NCBI RefSeq assembly: GCF_900177545.1
Contig: NZ_FXBQ01000001.1
Coordinates: 2,822,163 to 2,886,162 of the forward strand
Reading direction: 5' to 3'
DNA from: Maritimibacter sp. HL-12
Lineage (GTDB): Bacteria > Pseudomonadota > Alphaproteobacteria > Rhodobacterales > Rhodobacteraceae
Length of the DNA stretch: 64,000 nt
Shown: in pieces, positions 49,670 through 58,579 of the stretch
How the letters are laid out: every line of letters begins with the position of its first letter
How positions within the stretch are numbered: the stretch's first letter is position 1
Program-made: the position numbers and the translations under genes
The notes under the pieces: generated by a model
Databases searched by the model: none
What the model saw: only the letters and a program-made list of their open reading frames with translations
What the model was told of the DNA's origin: nothing

Positions 49670-51292
49670 ATGGCTTTGAACCTCACCATGCCCGGACAGG
49701 ATGATCTGAAACCCCGGATTACGGTCTTCGGCGTCGGCGGTGCCGGCGGAAACGCGGTCAACAACATGATCGACAAGGCCCTTGATGGCGTCGATTTCGT
49801 GGTCGCCAACACCGATGCCCAGGCGCTGCAACAGTCCAAGGCGCAGGCTTGCATCCAGATGGGGGTCAAGGTGACCGAAGGGCTCGGTGCGGGCGCGCGC
49901 GCCAGCGTCGGCGCGGCGGCGGCGGAAGAAAGCATCGAACAGATCGTCGATCATCTCGCCGGCGCCCACATGTGCTTCATCACCGCCGGCATGGGCGGCG
50001 GCACCGGCACCGGCGCGGCCCCGATCATCGCCCAGGCCGCCCGCGAGCTTGGCGTGCTGACCGTCGGGGTGGTGACCAAGCCGTTCCAGTTCGAGGGTGC
50101 CAAGCGCATGCGCCAGGCCGAGGAGGGCGTCGAGGCCCTGCAAAAGATGGTCGACACCCTGATCATCATCCCCAACCAGAACCTGTTCCGCCTCGCCAAC
50201 GAGAAAACCACCTTCACCGATGCCTTCGCCCTGGCCGACGATGTTCTCTACCAGGGCGTCAAGGGCGTGACCGACCTGATGGTGCGCCCGGGCCTGATCA
50301 ACCTCGATTTCGCCGACGTGCGCGCGGTGATGGACGAGATGGGCAAGGCGATGATGGGTACCGGCGAGGCCGAGGGCGAAGACCGCGCGATCCAGGCCGC
50401 CGAGAAGGCCATCGCCAACCCGCTGCTCGACGAAATCAGCCTCAAGGGCGCGCGCGGCGTACTCATCAACATCACCGGCGGCTACGATCTTACCCTGTTC
50501 GAGCTCGACGAGGCCGCCAACCGCATTCGCGAAGAGGTCGACCCCGACGCCAACATCATCGTCGGCTCCACCCTCGATACCGGAATGGAAGGCACGATGC
50601 GGGTTTCGGTCGTGGCCACCGGCATCGACGCCGCCGACGTGACCCAGGAGCTTCCGGTGCCGCGCCGCCGCATGGCCGAGCCGCTCCATTCGCCGATCGA
50701 GGTCGAGCACAAGCTCGAAGGCGAGGCCCCCGCCGCGATCGCTGCCGCCGCCTCGATCGAAACAGGTCACCAGGTCGAGGCACCTCAGCCGTCGTTCTTC
50801 GACGAAGAGATCAACGCCACCGAGGCCGCCGCCGAGGAGCAGGTCGAGAACATCTTCCCGTTCGAGGACGAGGCAGACGACGATCTGCCGGCCCCGGCCT
50901 ACCAGCCGCGCCCGCAGCCGGCGGCGGAAACGCCGCGTGCCGCACCGGCACGCGCCACCCCTGCCGAAGCGCAGGTGGCCTCTTTCGTCGCGCCGAAGGC
51001 GCCGGCGCCCGGCACCCCGTCGCCGGAAGCGGTGCAAAGGCTTCAGGCCGCGGTTCAGCGCGCCCCCGGCGCACGCCAGTCGGAAGCCCAGCCCGCCGCC
51101 CAGCCGCAGGAGAACAAGCCGCGCTTCGGCATCAACTCGCTGATCAACCGGATGACCGGCCACCATGCCGAACCGGCCCAGGAGCCGCGCCAGCAGCCTC
51201 CGGTTCAGGGGCAATCCTACCAGGAACCCGCTGCCGATCCGGAACACGAGCGCGTCGAGATCCCCGCCTTCTTGCGCCGTCAGGCGAACTGA
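49670..51292 (+). CDS. ftsZ: Cell division GTPase FtsZ
   Basis: 540 residues; tubulin-like GTPase forming the Z ring. N-terminal [20 protein letters not shown], the tubulin signature G-G-G-T-G-T-G (about 108-114) and the T7 loop N-L-D-F-A-D-V. The globular part ends near residue 320; a long Ala/Pro/Glu/Gln-rich linker of about 200 residues, usual in alphaproteobacteria, leads to the conserved tail V-E-I-P-A-F-L-R-R that binds FtsA and other partners. Followed by a strong terminator, so it closes the main division transcript. Confidence 0.97.
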   Translation: MALNLTMPGQDDLKPRITVFGVGGAGGNAVNNMIDKALDGVDFVVANTDAQALQQSKAQACIQMGVKVTEGLGAGARASVGAAAAEESIEQIVDHLAGAHMCFITAGMGGGTGTGAAPIIAQAARELGVLTVGVVTKPFQFEGAKRMRQAEEGVEALQKMVDTLIIIPNQNLFRLANEKTTFTDAFALADDVLYQGVKGVTDLMVRPGLINLDFADVRAVMDEMGKAMMGTGEAEGEDRAIQAAEKAIANPLLDEISLKGARGVLINITGGYDLTLFELDEAANRIREEVDPDANIIVGSTLDTGMEGTMRVSVVATGIDAADVTQELPVPRRRMAEPLHSPIEVEHKLEGEAPAAIAAAASIETGHQVEAPQPSFFDEEINATEAAAEEQVENIFPFEDEADDDLPAPAYQPRPQPAAETPRAAPARATPAEAQVASFVAPKAPAPGTPSPEAVQRLQAAVQRAPGARQSEAQPAAQPQENKPRFGINSLINRMTGHHAEPAQEPRQQPPVQGQSYQEPAADPEHERVEIPAFLRRQAN

Positions 51293-51315
51293 GCGCTGGT
51301 GAAAACAATCAAGAG

Positions 51316-51346
51316 GGCCCGGTTTCGACCGGGCCTTTTTTGTTTT
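51316..51346 (+). terminator. Rho-independent terminator after ftsZ
   Basis: GGCCCGGT-TTCG-ACCGGGCC, an 8-bp stem with a stable TTCG loop, followed by TTTTTTGTTTTT. Confidence 0.95.
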
Positions 51347-51529
51347 TCTGCAAGCCGTTGACGCTTGACCTTCAAGCACGGCACGGGCCTTGGCACGGCG
51401 GGATCCGCAAGTGTATTTTCCGGCCCGAAACCATTTTGCCTCCCGATTTTATGTGCTAGGGATGGGGACAACTCGCCCCGTGGCCACAAGGTCTCGGGTG
51501 AATCACTTGCAACGAGGTAGGCGCGGACC

Positions 51530-52441
51530 ATGCCTGACATGCGGCGCGACGGGGAAGATCGCAGCGGATTGAAACGGGCAGCCACTGCGCTAGCCATGTT
51601 GGCCTTGGCCACGAGCCTGTCGGCCTGTTCCAACGGCGGCGGCGGGGGCGGCTGGTTTTCCAACCTGTTCAGCGCCAACGCGGTCGAGAAAAAGCCGATC
51701 GAGGACTACAGCGCCGAAGAGATCTACAAGCGCGGCGAGTACGAGCTGGAAGATGGCCAGTTCGACGAGGCGGCGGAGTGGTTCGGCGAAGTCGAGCGGC
51801 TCTATCCCTATTCCAAGTGGGGCCAGCGCGCCTTGATCATGCAGGCCTATACCTTCCACAAGGCCCGCGAATACGAAGATTCCCGCGCCGCGGCGCAGCG
51901 CTATCTCGACTTCTTCCCCGGCGAAGATGATGCAGCCTATGCGCAATACCTGCTTGCGCTTAGCTATTACGACCAGATCGACGATATCGGCCGCGACCAG
52001 GGCAAGACCTTCCAGGCGTTGCAGGCGCTGCGCGAAGTGATCGAGCGCCATCCCGAAACCGAATATGCGCGCTCCGCGATCCTGAAGTTCGATCTTGCCT
52101 TCAACCACCTCGGTGCGAAGGAGATGGAGGTTGGCCGCTACTACCTCAAGCGCAAGCATTTCACCTCGGCAATCAACCGCTTCCGGGTGGTGGTGGAGCA
52201 GTTCCAGACCACCACGCACACGCCGGAAGCGCTCTATCGGCTTGTCGAAAGCTACCTCTCGCTCGGGTTGACCGACGAGGCGCAGACCGCGGGCGCGATC
52301 CTCGGCCACAACTTCCAGTCCACCGAATGGTATGAAGACGCCTATGCGCTGCTGACCAAGAGCGGGCTCGAACCCGAGGCCCGGGGCGACAACTGGCTCG
52401 CCGCGCTGTACCGACAGGTGATCAAGGGCGAGTGGCTCTAG
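51530..52441 (+). CDS. bamD: Outer-membrane assembly lipoprotein BamD
   Basis: 303 residues. Lipoprotein signal peptide with lipobox L-S-A-C (Cys33), a Gly/Trp linker, then TPR-like helices (about 60-280), including A-E-E-I-Y-K-R-G, the L-Y-P-Y-S-K-W-G-Q-R-A motif, Y-D-Q-I-D-D-I-G-R-D-Q and the A-I-N-R-F-R-V-V-V-E segment. BamD is the essential partner of BamA for inserting beta-barrel proteins, among them presumably the TpsB of this window. Between it and the ftsZ terminator there is no lpxC, only about 180 bases of probable promoter DNA. recN follows after 21 bases. Confidence 0.95.
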   Translation: MPDMRRDGEDRSGLKRAATALAMLALATSLSACSNGGGGGGWFSNLFSANAVEKKPIEDYSAEEIYKRGEYELEDGQFDEAAEWFGEVERLYPYSKWGQRALIMQAYTFHKAREYEDSRAAAQRYLDFFPGEDDAAYAQYLLALSYYDQIDDIGRDQGKTFQALQALREVIERHPETEYARSAILKFDLAFNHLGAKEMEVGRYYLKRKHFTSAINRFRVVVEQFQTTTHTPEALYRLVESYLSLGLTDEAQTAGAILGHNFQSTEWYEDAYALLTKSGLEPEARGDNWLAALYRQVIKGEWL

Positions 52442-52462
52442 GCCGCCGGGCGAACATCCGCC

Positions 52463-54118
52463 ATGTTGCGCACCCTAGACATCCGGGACATGCTGATCAT
52501 CGACCGGCTGGAACTCGAGTTCCAGCCGGGCCTCAACGTCTTGACCGGCGAAACCGGGGCGGGCAAATCCATACTGCTCGACAGTCTCGGCTTCGTGCTC
52601 GGCTGGCGCGGGCGGGCCGATCTGGTGCGCGCGGGGGCGGATGAGGGCGAAGTGCTCGCGGTGTTCGATCTCGCACCGGGGCACCCCGCGCATGACGTGT
52701 TGGCCGAAGCGGGATTGCCGACCGGCGAGGAACTGATCCTGCGTCGGGTCAACCGTGCCGACGGGCGCAAGACCGCCTGGATCAACGATCGCCGCGCCTC
52801 CGGCGAGGTCTTGCGCGCGCTTTCCGACACGCTGGTGGAACTGCATGGCCAGCAGGACGACCGCGGGCTTCTGAACCCGCGGGTGCACCGGGCGCTGCTC
52901 GACGCGTTCGGCGGTCTCGATCCGCTGGTCGCCGAAACCCGAAAGGCCTGGGGCGAGCTGCGCGCCGCAGGGCGGGCACTCGAAGCCGCCGAGGCGCGGC
53001 TCGCGGCGGCCCGGGCGGAGGAAGATTTCCTGCGCCACGCGGGCGACGAGCTTGACAAGCTGGCACCCGAGCCGGGCGAAGATGCCGACCTCGATGCCCG
53101 TCGCCGGATGATGCAGGCCGGCCAGCGGATTGGCGAAGACGTCATGAAGGCGGCGCAGGCGCTGGGGCCGGGCGAAGGCGCCGAGGGCCGGATGGGCGAT
53201 GCGTTGCGCTGGCTGGAAGGGGTGGCACCTCAGGCTGGCGCGGTGCTCGACGCCCCGATCGACGCGCTCGGCCGGGCGTTGGCCGAGCTTGGCGAGGCGG
53301 TGCAGGGGGTGGAGACATCGCTGGAGGCGCTGGCCTTCGATCCGGGCGAACTGGAGCGGGTCGAGGAGCGGCTTTTCGCGATCCGGGCGCTGGCCCGCAA
53401 ACACGGCGTGGCCCCCGACGATCTCGGGGCCTTCGCCGCCGGGATTGCCGAAAAACTCGCCGCGCTCGATGCCGGCGCGGAGGATCTCGCGGTGCTGGCA
53501 CGGGCGCGGGCAAAGGCGGCGGCGGAATACGACGCGGCGGCGGCGGCGCTGAGTGCGGCACGGGCCAAGGCGGCTGGGCGGCTCGATGCGGGCATGGCGA
53601 CAGAACTTGCGCCGCTCAAGATGGAGCGCGCGCTGTTCACCACGTCGATCTCGGACGCGGAGCCGGGGCCCGAGGGGCGCGACGCGGTGAATTTCACCGT
53701 CGCCACCAACCCCGGTGCCCCCGCCGGCCCCCTGAACAAGATCGCCTCGGGCGGTGAACTGAGCCGGTTCCTGCTGGCGCTCAAGGTGTGCCTGACCCGC
53801 GATGCCACCGGGCTGACGATGATCTTCGACGAGATCGACCGCGGTGTCGGCGGGGCCACCGCGGATGCCGTCGGGCGTCGTTTGAAAACGCTGGCCGACG
53901 AGGGCGGGCAGGTGCTGGTGGTGACCCATAGTCCGCAGGTCGCAGCCTTGGGCGCGCATCACTGGCAGGTGGCGAAATCGGTCGAAGGCGAAATCACCCG
54001 CACCCGGGTTCATCCGCTCGGGGCGGCGGCGCGGATCGACGAGGTTGCGCGGATGATCTCGGGCGACCGGATCACCGAAGAGGCCCGTGCGGCGGCGAAG
54101 ACGCTGCTTGCGGGCTGA
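52463..54118 (+). CDS. recN: DNA repair ATPase RecN
   Basis: 551 residues; SMC-like protein acting in double-strand break repair. The ABC head is split: the N-terminal part has I-I-D-R-L-E-L-E-F and Walker A G-E-T-G-A-G-K-S (about 29-36); the C-terminal part has the A-S-G-G-E-L-S-R signature, Walker B M-I-F-D-E-I-D and V-T-H-S-P-Q-V-A. A short Ala/Glu/Leu-rich coiled-coil region, about 150-380, lies between. Probably co-transcribed with bamD. Confidence 0.96.
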   Translation: MLRTLDIRDMLIIDRLELEFQPGLNVLTGETGAGKSILLDSLGFVLGWRGRADLVRAGADEGEVLAVFDLAPGHPAHDVLAEAGLPTGEELILRRVNRADGRKTAWINDRRASGEVLRALSDTLVELHGQQDDRGLLNPRVHRALLDAFGGLDPLVAETRKAWGELRAAGRALEAAEARLAAARAEEDFLRHAGDELDKLAPEPGEDADLDARRRMMQAGQRIGEDVMKAAQALGPGEGAEGRMGDALRWLEGVAPQAGAVLDAPIDALGRALAELGEAVQGVETSLEALAFDPGELERVEERLFAIRALARKHGVAPDDLGAFAAGIAEKLAALDAGAEDLAVLARARAKAAAEYDAAAAALSAARAKAAGRLDAGMATELAPLKMERALFTTSISDAEPGPEGRDAVNFTVATNPGAPAGPLNKIASGGELSRFLLALKVCLTRDATGLTMIFDEIDRGVGGATADAVGRRLKTLADEGGQVLVVTHSPQVAALGAHHWQVAKSVEGEITRTRVHPLGAAARIDEVARMISGDRITEEARAAAKTLLAG

Positions 54119-54175
54119 AAGTCGGGCCCCGTCAGAACCCCATCAAATATCGGAATAGTGATCGCGGCGGATAGA

Positions 54176-54209
54176 TTTTCCAACATTTCGCGCCGGATAT
54201 GTTGGAAAA
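54176..54209. terminator. Inverted repeat between convergent transcripts
   Basis: Perfect 11-bp arms TTTTCCAACAT/ATGTTGGAAAA with a 12-base loop, between the recN stop (plus) and the stop of the small membrane protein gene (minus). Position and symmetry suggest a bidirectional terminator, although no extended T run follows on either strand. Confidence 0.5.
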
Positions 54210-54217
54210 GTGAAAGT

Positions 54218-54433
54218 CTAACCCTTGAGCTTCCGCCAGATCGGGCGGAGGTCGAGCGCCGCGATGACAATCCCGAGCGGGATCATCCAGAAGCCGAGGA
54301 CCGGCAAGAAACCGAAGAAGCCCAACACGATCAGGATCAACCCGACGACCAGGCGCAGACCGGGCGGCACGTTGCGCCGAACCCAAAGCCGGACCCGGGC
54401 CAGGGTTTTCTTGATCGCGGTAGGTTTTTTCAT
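54218..54433 (-). CDS. Small membrane protein, unknown function
   Basis: 71 residues: a very basic N-terminus (K-K-P-T-A-I-K-K-T-L-A-R-V-R), one or two membrane spans in about 25-60 (L-R-L-V-V-G-L-I-L-I-V-L-G-F-F-G-F-L-P then F-W-M-I-P-L-G) and a D-L-R-P-I-W-R-K-L end. I do not recognise a named family. Its ATG overlaps the stop of the FAD oxidase gene (ATGA on the minus strand), so the two are translationally coupled. Confidence 0.75.
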   Translation of the reverse strand: MKKPTAIKKTLARVRLWVRRNVPPGLRLVVGLILIVLGFFGFLPVLGFWMIPLGIVIAALDLRPIWRKLKG

Positions 54434-55803
54434 TGCCCGCGCACGACCTTGCCGGGGTTGAGGATATTCGCCGGATCGAGCGCCCGCTTGATCTCGCCCA
54501 TCACGTCCCAGGCGGCACCATGCTCGGCCTCCATGTAGGCGAGTTTGCCAAAGCCGATGCCGTGCTCGCCGGTGATCGTGCCCCCCATCCGCAAGGCCCG
54601 TTCCGCCATCCGGCTCGCGAGGCGCTTGGCCTCGGCCAGTTCGGCCGCATTGCCGGGTTCGATCAGCAGGGCGGCGTGGAAATTGCCGTCGCCGACATGG
54701 CCGAGCATCGGTCCGGGGATCGTGGACGCGGCGATGTCGGCACGGGTTTCCTCGATCGCCTCCGCCAGCCGCGAGATCGGCACGCAAACGTCGGTGACAA
54801 CCGCGGTCGCGCCGGGCTTGAGCCCGAGACAGGCCCAGTAGGCGTGATGACGCGCGGTCCAGAGCGCGGTGCGGTCCTCGGTTCGGGTCGCGGTCCTGAT
54901 GCCCTCGGCACCGAACTCGTCCACCACCTCGCGGAAGCGTTCCGCATCCTCGGCAACCGCGCTTTCGGAGCCGTGGAACTCCACAAAGATATGCGGTTTC
55001 GCCGGCAGATCGGTGCCCGAATAGGCATTCACCGCCCGCACCGATTCGGCGTCGACGAACTCGATCCGGGCCACCGGGATGCCAATCTGGATCACCGCCA
55101 CCACCGCGTCCACCGCGTCTTCCATCCGCTCGAAGGCGCAGACCGCGGCCGAAATTGCCTCGGGTTGGCCGTGCAACTGCACGGTGAGCTCGGTGATCAC
55201 CCCGAGCGTGCCTTCGGAGCCGAGAAACAGCCCGGTCAGATCATAGCCCGACGACGACTTGCGCGCGCCGCTGCCGGTGCGGATCACCCGGCCATCGGCC
55301 ATCACCACTTCGAGCGCGCGGATATTGTCGCGCATCGTGCCGTAGCGCACCGCTGTGGTGCCCGAGGCGCGGGTGGCCGCCATCCCGCCGATCGAGGCAT
55401 TGGCACCGGGATCGACCGAGAAGAACAGCCCCGTTGTGCGCAATTCGCGGTTCAGTTCCTCGCGGGTGAGGCCGGGCTGAACCACCGCCTGCATGTCGCC
55501 CTGACGAATGTCGAGCACCCGGTTCATGCGCGCAAGATCGAGGCTTATGCCGCCGGCGATCGCGCTGGTGTGACCTTCGAGCGCGGTGCCCGCGCCATAG
55601 GCGATCACCGGGCAGCCGTGGGCGTGACAGATCCGCAGGATATCCGCCACCTCCCCGGTGCTCTCGGGATAGGCGACAGCGTCGGGCGGTGCCGCGGCGA
55701 AATGCGTTTCGCTCGCGCCATGCGCCTCCAGATCAGGCTTGGACCGGCTCAACCGATCGCCTAGAAGAGCCGAAAGCTCGGTGAGCGCGGCGTTGATGGT
55801 CAT
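54430..55803 (-). CDS. FAD-binding oxidase, GlcD / D-lactate dehydrogenase type
   Basis: 457 residues of the FAD-linked oxidase family (PCMH-type FAD domain then an oxidase C-terminal domain). FAD-site motifs: V-I-A-Y-G-A-G-T-A-L-E-G-H, V-D-P-G-A-N-A-S-I-G-G-M, G-L-F-L-G-S-E-G-T-L-G-V-I. C-terminal motifs typical of 2-hydroxyacid oxidases: H-V-G-D-G-N-F-H and G-E-H-G-I-G-F-G-K. Likely oxidises a D-2-hydroxyacid such as D-lactate or glycolate; no partner GlcE/GlcF genes are next to it, so the D-lactate dehydrogenase (cytochrome)-like branch is favoured. The start at 55803 (MTINAALTEL) is chosen; the frame is open 25 codons further up. Confidence 0.88.
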   Translation of the reverse strand: MTINAALTELSALLGDRLSRSKPDLEAHGASETHFAAAPPDAVAYPESTGEVADILRICHAHGCPVIAYGAGTALEGHTSAIAGGISLDLARMNRVLDIRQGDMQAVVQPGLTREELNRELRTTGLFFSVDPGANASIGGMAATRASGTTAVRYGTMRDNIRALEVVMADGRVIRTGSGARKSSSGYDLTGLFLGSEGTLGVITELTVQLHGQPEAISAAVCAFERMEDAVDAVVAVIQIGIPVARIEFVDAESVRAVNAYSGTDLPAKPHIFVEFHGSESAVAEDAERFREVVDEFGAEGIRTATRTEDRTALWTARHHAYWACLGLKPGATAVVTDVCVPISRLAEAIEETRADIAASTIPGPMLGHVGDGNFHAALLIEPGNAAELAEAKRLASRMAERALRMGGTITGEHGIGFGKLAYMEAEHGAAWDVMGEIKRALDPANILNPGKVVRGQ

Positions 55804-55878
55804 GCCATCCCCCCTCGTGAACCCGGCCCAATCTAGGCCAGACCATCGGCCGTTGCAAAGCCCGAGACCGAGGCGCAA

Positions 55879-57567
55879 ATGCCGAGACGGTTAAAATTGT
55901 ACCTAAACGCCGCTCTTGCCGCGCAACGGCGCGAGCTGGTGCAGGCATGGCACCTTCTCCGCGAGAAGGGGCCGGGGCAAGTGCAATTCTGGTTCATCGC
56001 GCTGATCATTGGTATCGCGGCGGGGTTTGCCGCCCTCCTGTTCCGGCTCGGGATCGAGCGGCTGCAGGCGGCACTCTACCGCAGCGACGACATTCACCTT
56101 CTGCACAGCCATGCCGAAACCCTGCCGTGGTACTGGGTCTTGCTGATCCCGGTTGCCGGTGGGCTGGTGGTGGGGATGATCCTGAACTGGTTTACCCCCG
56201 ATGGCCGGGTGCGCTCGGTCGCCGACGTGATCGAGGGCGCGGCGCTCTTCGAGGGGCGGGTGGAACGGCGCGCCGGGCTTGGCTCGGCACTGGCTTCCTT
56301 CATCACCCTCTCCACCGGCGGCTCCTCGGGTCGCGAGGGGCCGGTGGTGCACCTCGCGGGGGTGATCTCGACATGGATCTCGCGCTGGATCAAGGCCGAC
56401 GGGATCACCGGGCGCGACCTTCTGGGCTGCGCCGTGGCGGCGGCGGTCTCGGCCTCGTTCAACGCCCCGATCGCGGGGGCGCTGTTCGCGCTCGAAGTGG
56501 TGCTGCGCCATTTCGCGGTGCATGCCTTCGCGCCAATCGCCATCGCCTCGGTGGCGGGCACGGTGATCAACCGCATCGAGTTCGGCGATGTCACCGAGTT
56601 CGCCCTGCCGGTCGCGGGCGGCGTGGCCTTCTACGTCGAACTGCCCGCCTTCCTCATTCTCGGGCTGGTCTCCGGCCTTGTCGCGGGGGTGCTGATGCGG
56701 GCGATCTTCCTCACCGAAGACCTCGCCAACACCTTGCAAAAACACACCCGCCTGCCGCGGGTTCTGCGCCCGGCGCTGGCCGGGCTCCTGCTCGGGATCA
56801 TCGCGATCTTCTTTCCCCATATCATCGGCGTCGGCTACGAGACGACCTCCGCCGCGCTCACCGGCGAACTCCTGCTGCACGAGGCGATGGTCTTCGCGGT
56901 GCTCAAGGTGGTGGCGGTCGCGATCACCATCGGCGGCCGGATGGGCGGCGGGGTGTTCTCACCTTCGCTGATGCTGGGCGCGCTCTCCGGGCTGGCCTTC
57001 GGCATCGTCGCCACCGGGATCCTGCCAGACCTGTCCGGCTCGCAAACGCTCTACGCCCTCGCCGGCATGGGCGCGGTCGCGGCCGCCGTACTCGGCGCAC
57101 CGATCTCGACAACGCTCATCGTCTTCGAACTCACCGGCGACTGGCAGACCGGGATCGCGGTGATGGCCAGTGTGTCGCTGTCCTCGGCGCTGGCCTCGCG
57201 GCTGGTGGAACGCTCGTTCTTCCTCACCCAGCTCGAGCGACGCGGCATCCACCTCGCCGCCGGGCCGCAGGCCTACCTGTTGTCGACCGTGCGGGTGGCC
57301 ACGGTGATGCGCAAGCTCGGCGAGACACATTGCGCCCCCGAGGATGCACTCTGGCCCCTCGTCGAGGACGGGATCTATATCGACGGCAACGCCACGCTGG
57401 AGGCGGCGATGCCGGTCTTCGAGCAATCGGGCGTGAGTTTCATCCCGGTGGTCACCCTCGCGGGCGAGGGCGCGGCCCCCGAGCTGTGGGGCGCGCTCCA
57501 CCACGTCGATGCGCTGAAGGCATTCAACCGGGCGCTGGCGGCAACAGCGGCGGAAGAGCATTCCTGA
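55879..57567 (+). CDS. ClC-family chloride channel/antiporter
   Basis: 562 residues with many membrane spans. The ClC ion-path motifs are visible: G-S-S-G-R-E-G-P (in place of GSGIPE-type loops, with the GREGP part), G-G-R-M-G-G-G-V-F-S-P-S and the A-A-V-L-G-A-P-I-S-T-T-L-I-V-F-E-L-T helix. A C-terminal soluble part of about 110 residues (V-A-T-V-M-R-K-L) resembles a degenerate CBS pair. Channel versus H+/Cl- antiporter cannot be settled by eye. Divergent from the FAD oxidase gene with 75 bases between them. Confidence 0.92.
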   Translation: MPRRLKLYLNAALAAQRRELVQAWHLLREKGPGQVQFWFIALIIGIAAGFAALLFRLGIERLQAALYRSDDIHLLHSHAETLPWYWVLLIPVAGGLVVGMILNWFTPDGRVRSVADVIEGAALFEGRVERRAGLGSALASFITLSTGGSSGREGPVVHLAGVISTWISRWIKADGITGRDLLGCAVAAAVSASFNAPIAGALFALEVVLRHFAVHAFAPIAIASVAGTVINRIEFGDVTEFALPVAGGVAFYVELPAFLILGLVSGLVAGVLMRAIFLTEDLANTLQKHTRLPRVLRPALAGLLLGIIAIFFPHIIGVGYETTSAALTGELLLHEAMVFAVLKVVAVAITIGGRMGGGVFSPSLMLGALSGLAFGIVATGILPDLSGSQTLYALAGMGAVAAAVLGAPISTTLIVFELTGDWQTGIAVMASVSLSSALASRLVERSFFLTQLERRGIHLAAGPQAYLLSTVRVATVMRKLGETHCAPEDALWPLVEDGIYIDGNATLEAAMPVFEQSGVSFIPVVTLAGEGAAPELWGALHHVDALKAFNRALAATAAEEHS

Positions 57568-57670
57568 ACGCCTGACCGCAAACGGGGCCAGAGCCACGCA
57601 TGGAAAAACCGTTTTGTGCGGGAGGACTTTCGCGTTAGCCTTGTTTCACAGACGCAAGGAAGGAGACGTG

Positions 57671-58174
57671 ATGCAGGACGTCTTCGTGGCCAAGGCCGAC
57701 GAACTCGTCGATGCCGGAATCAGGCAAAGCGGGATCCCGCTCACCGATACCCTCAAGCATTACCTTGCCATCACCATCGCACGATTCATGCGCGATCACC
57801 CCGGGATCGACCGGCTGACCATCCGCGTGACGCAGGCGATGGAAACCCGCGCCCCGCCCGACATCCTGCGCCGCCTTGGCGACGAGTGCCTGATCGCGAC
57901 CTCGCTTTTCGAGGGCCGGTTGCGCCGCTCCGGCGGCTCGCTCAGGCATTACTCGGGGCTCGGCCAGGTTGCCTACGAAGCCGCGGCGATGACCGAGCAG
58001 GCGCATTCCTTCCCACATATGCGCGACGTGATCGTCTCGGGCACGGCCCGGGGCCGGGGGCGCGACAACCTGCGCGCGCTTCTGGATGCGGCGCGGGCCG
58101 GCAGCACCGTGGCGCGCAGATCTCTCGCCGAAGGCAAGGTGATTGCTTTCCCGGCACGCCGCTGGATCGGCTGA
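57671..58174 (+). CDS. Conserved-looking protein of unknown function
   Basis: 167 residues, soluble, no signal peptide. I recognise no domain. Visible are a helical N-terminal part (L-T-D-T-L-K-H-Y-L-A-I-T-I-A-R-F-M) and an Arg/Gly-rich C-terminal part (R-G-R-G-R-D-N-L-R-A-L-L-D-A-A-R-A). The ATG at 57671 is supported by AAGGAAGGAG just upstream; the frame is open 19 codons further. It converges on the DUF427 gene, with only 10 bases between the stops. Confidence 0.75.
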   Translation: MQDVFVAKADELVDAGIRQSGIPLTDTLKHYLAITIARFMRDHPGIDRLTIRVTQAMETRAPPDILRRLGDECLIATSLFEGRLRRSGGSLRHYSGLGQVAYEAAAMTEQAHSFPHMRDVIVSGTARGRGRDNLRALLDAARAGSTVARRSLAEGKVIAFPARRWIG

Positions 58175-58184
58175 GGCGCGGGCC

Positions 58185-58526
58185 TCAGATTTCCTCGACG
58201 GTCACCTTGCCGGGGTCGAAGGCAACATGCCCCGCGATCCGGGCAGCCGCTTCGAGCGGTGCGTCAAAACTCCAGCCCGCGTCCTCGATCACGGTCGATC
58301 TGGTGTGAATGGCGAAGAAATGCGCCTCGCCCTTCCTCGGGCAGGTCGTGGAGGTGGCCGAGGCCTCCAGCATCGCCATTGCCAGGTCGCGGCGCGGGAA
58401 ATACAGCGCGTCCGGGTGTCCCGGCTCCGATAGCTCCAGCACTTCGGCGCTTTCGCCCAGCACCGCGCCGCCCGCGCGCACAACCCACTTGCCGGGAATC
58501 CGGCGAATGCGAATGGTCTCGCTCAT
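58185..58526 (-). CDS. DUF427 domain protein
   Basis: 113 residues, a single DUF427 domain: A-G-G-A-V-L-G-E-S near the start, A-L-Y-F-P-R-R-D, C-P-R-K-G-E-A, W-S-F-D-A-P and the V-A-F-D-P end. The biochemical role of the family is unknown. ATG 58526 begins M-S-E-T-I-R-I; the upstream extension of the frame runs into the pepP 3' end and is not used. Same strand as, and 53 bases after, the aminopeptidase gene, so probably the second gene of that transcript. Confidence 0.88.
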   Translation of the reverse strand: MSETIRIRRIPGKWVVRAGGAVLGESAEVLELSEPGHPDALYFPRRDLAMAMLEASATSTTCPRKGEAHFFAIHTRSTVIEDAGWSFDAPLEAAARIAGHVAFDPGKVTVEEI

Positions 58527-58579
58527 CCTGTCCTCCTCGTTCTGCGGGCGCACACCAGTGCGGCGCCCTCCTGCTCCAC

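Noticed and set aside
51350-51529. Remnant of lpxC between ftsZ and bamD
   Set aside because: No frame in these 180 bases shows LpxC-like residues; it reads as non-coding promoter DNA.
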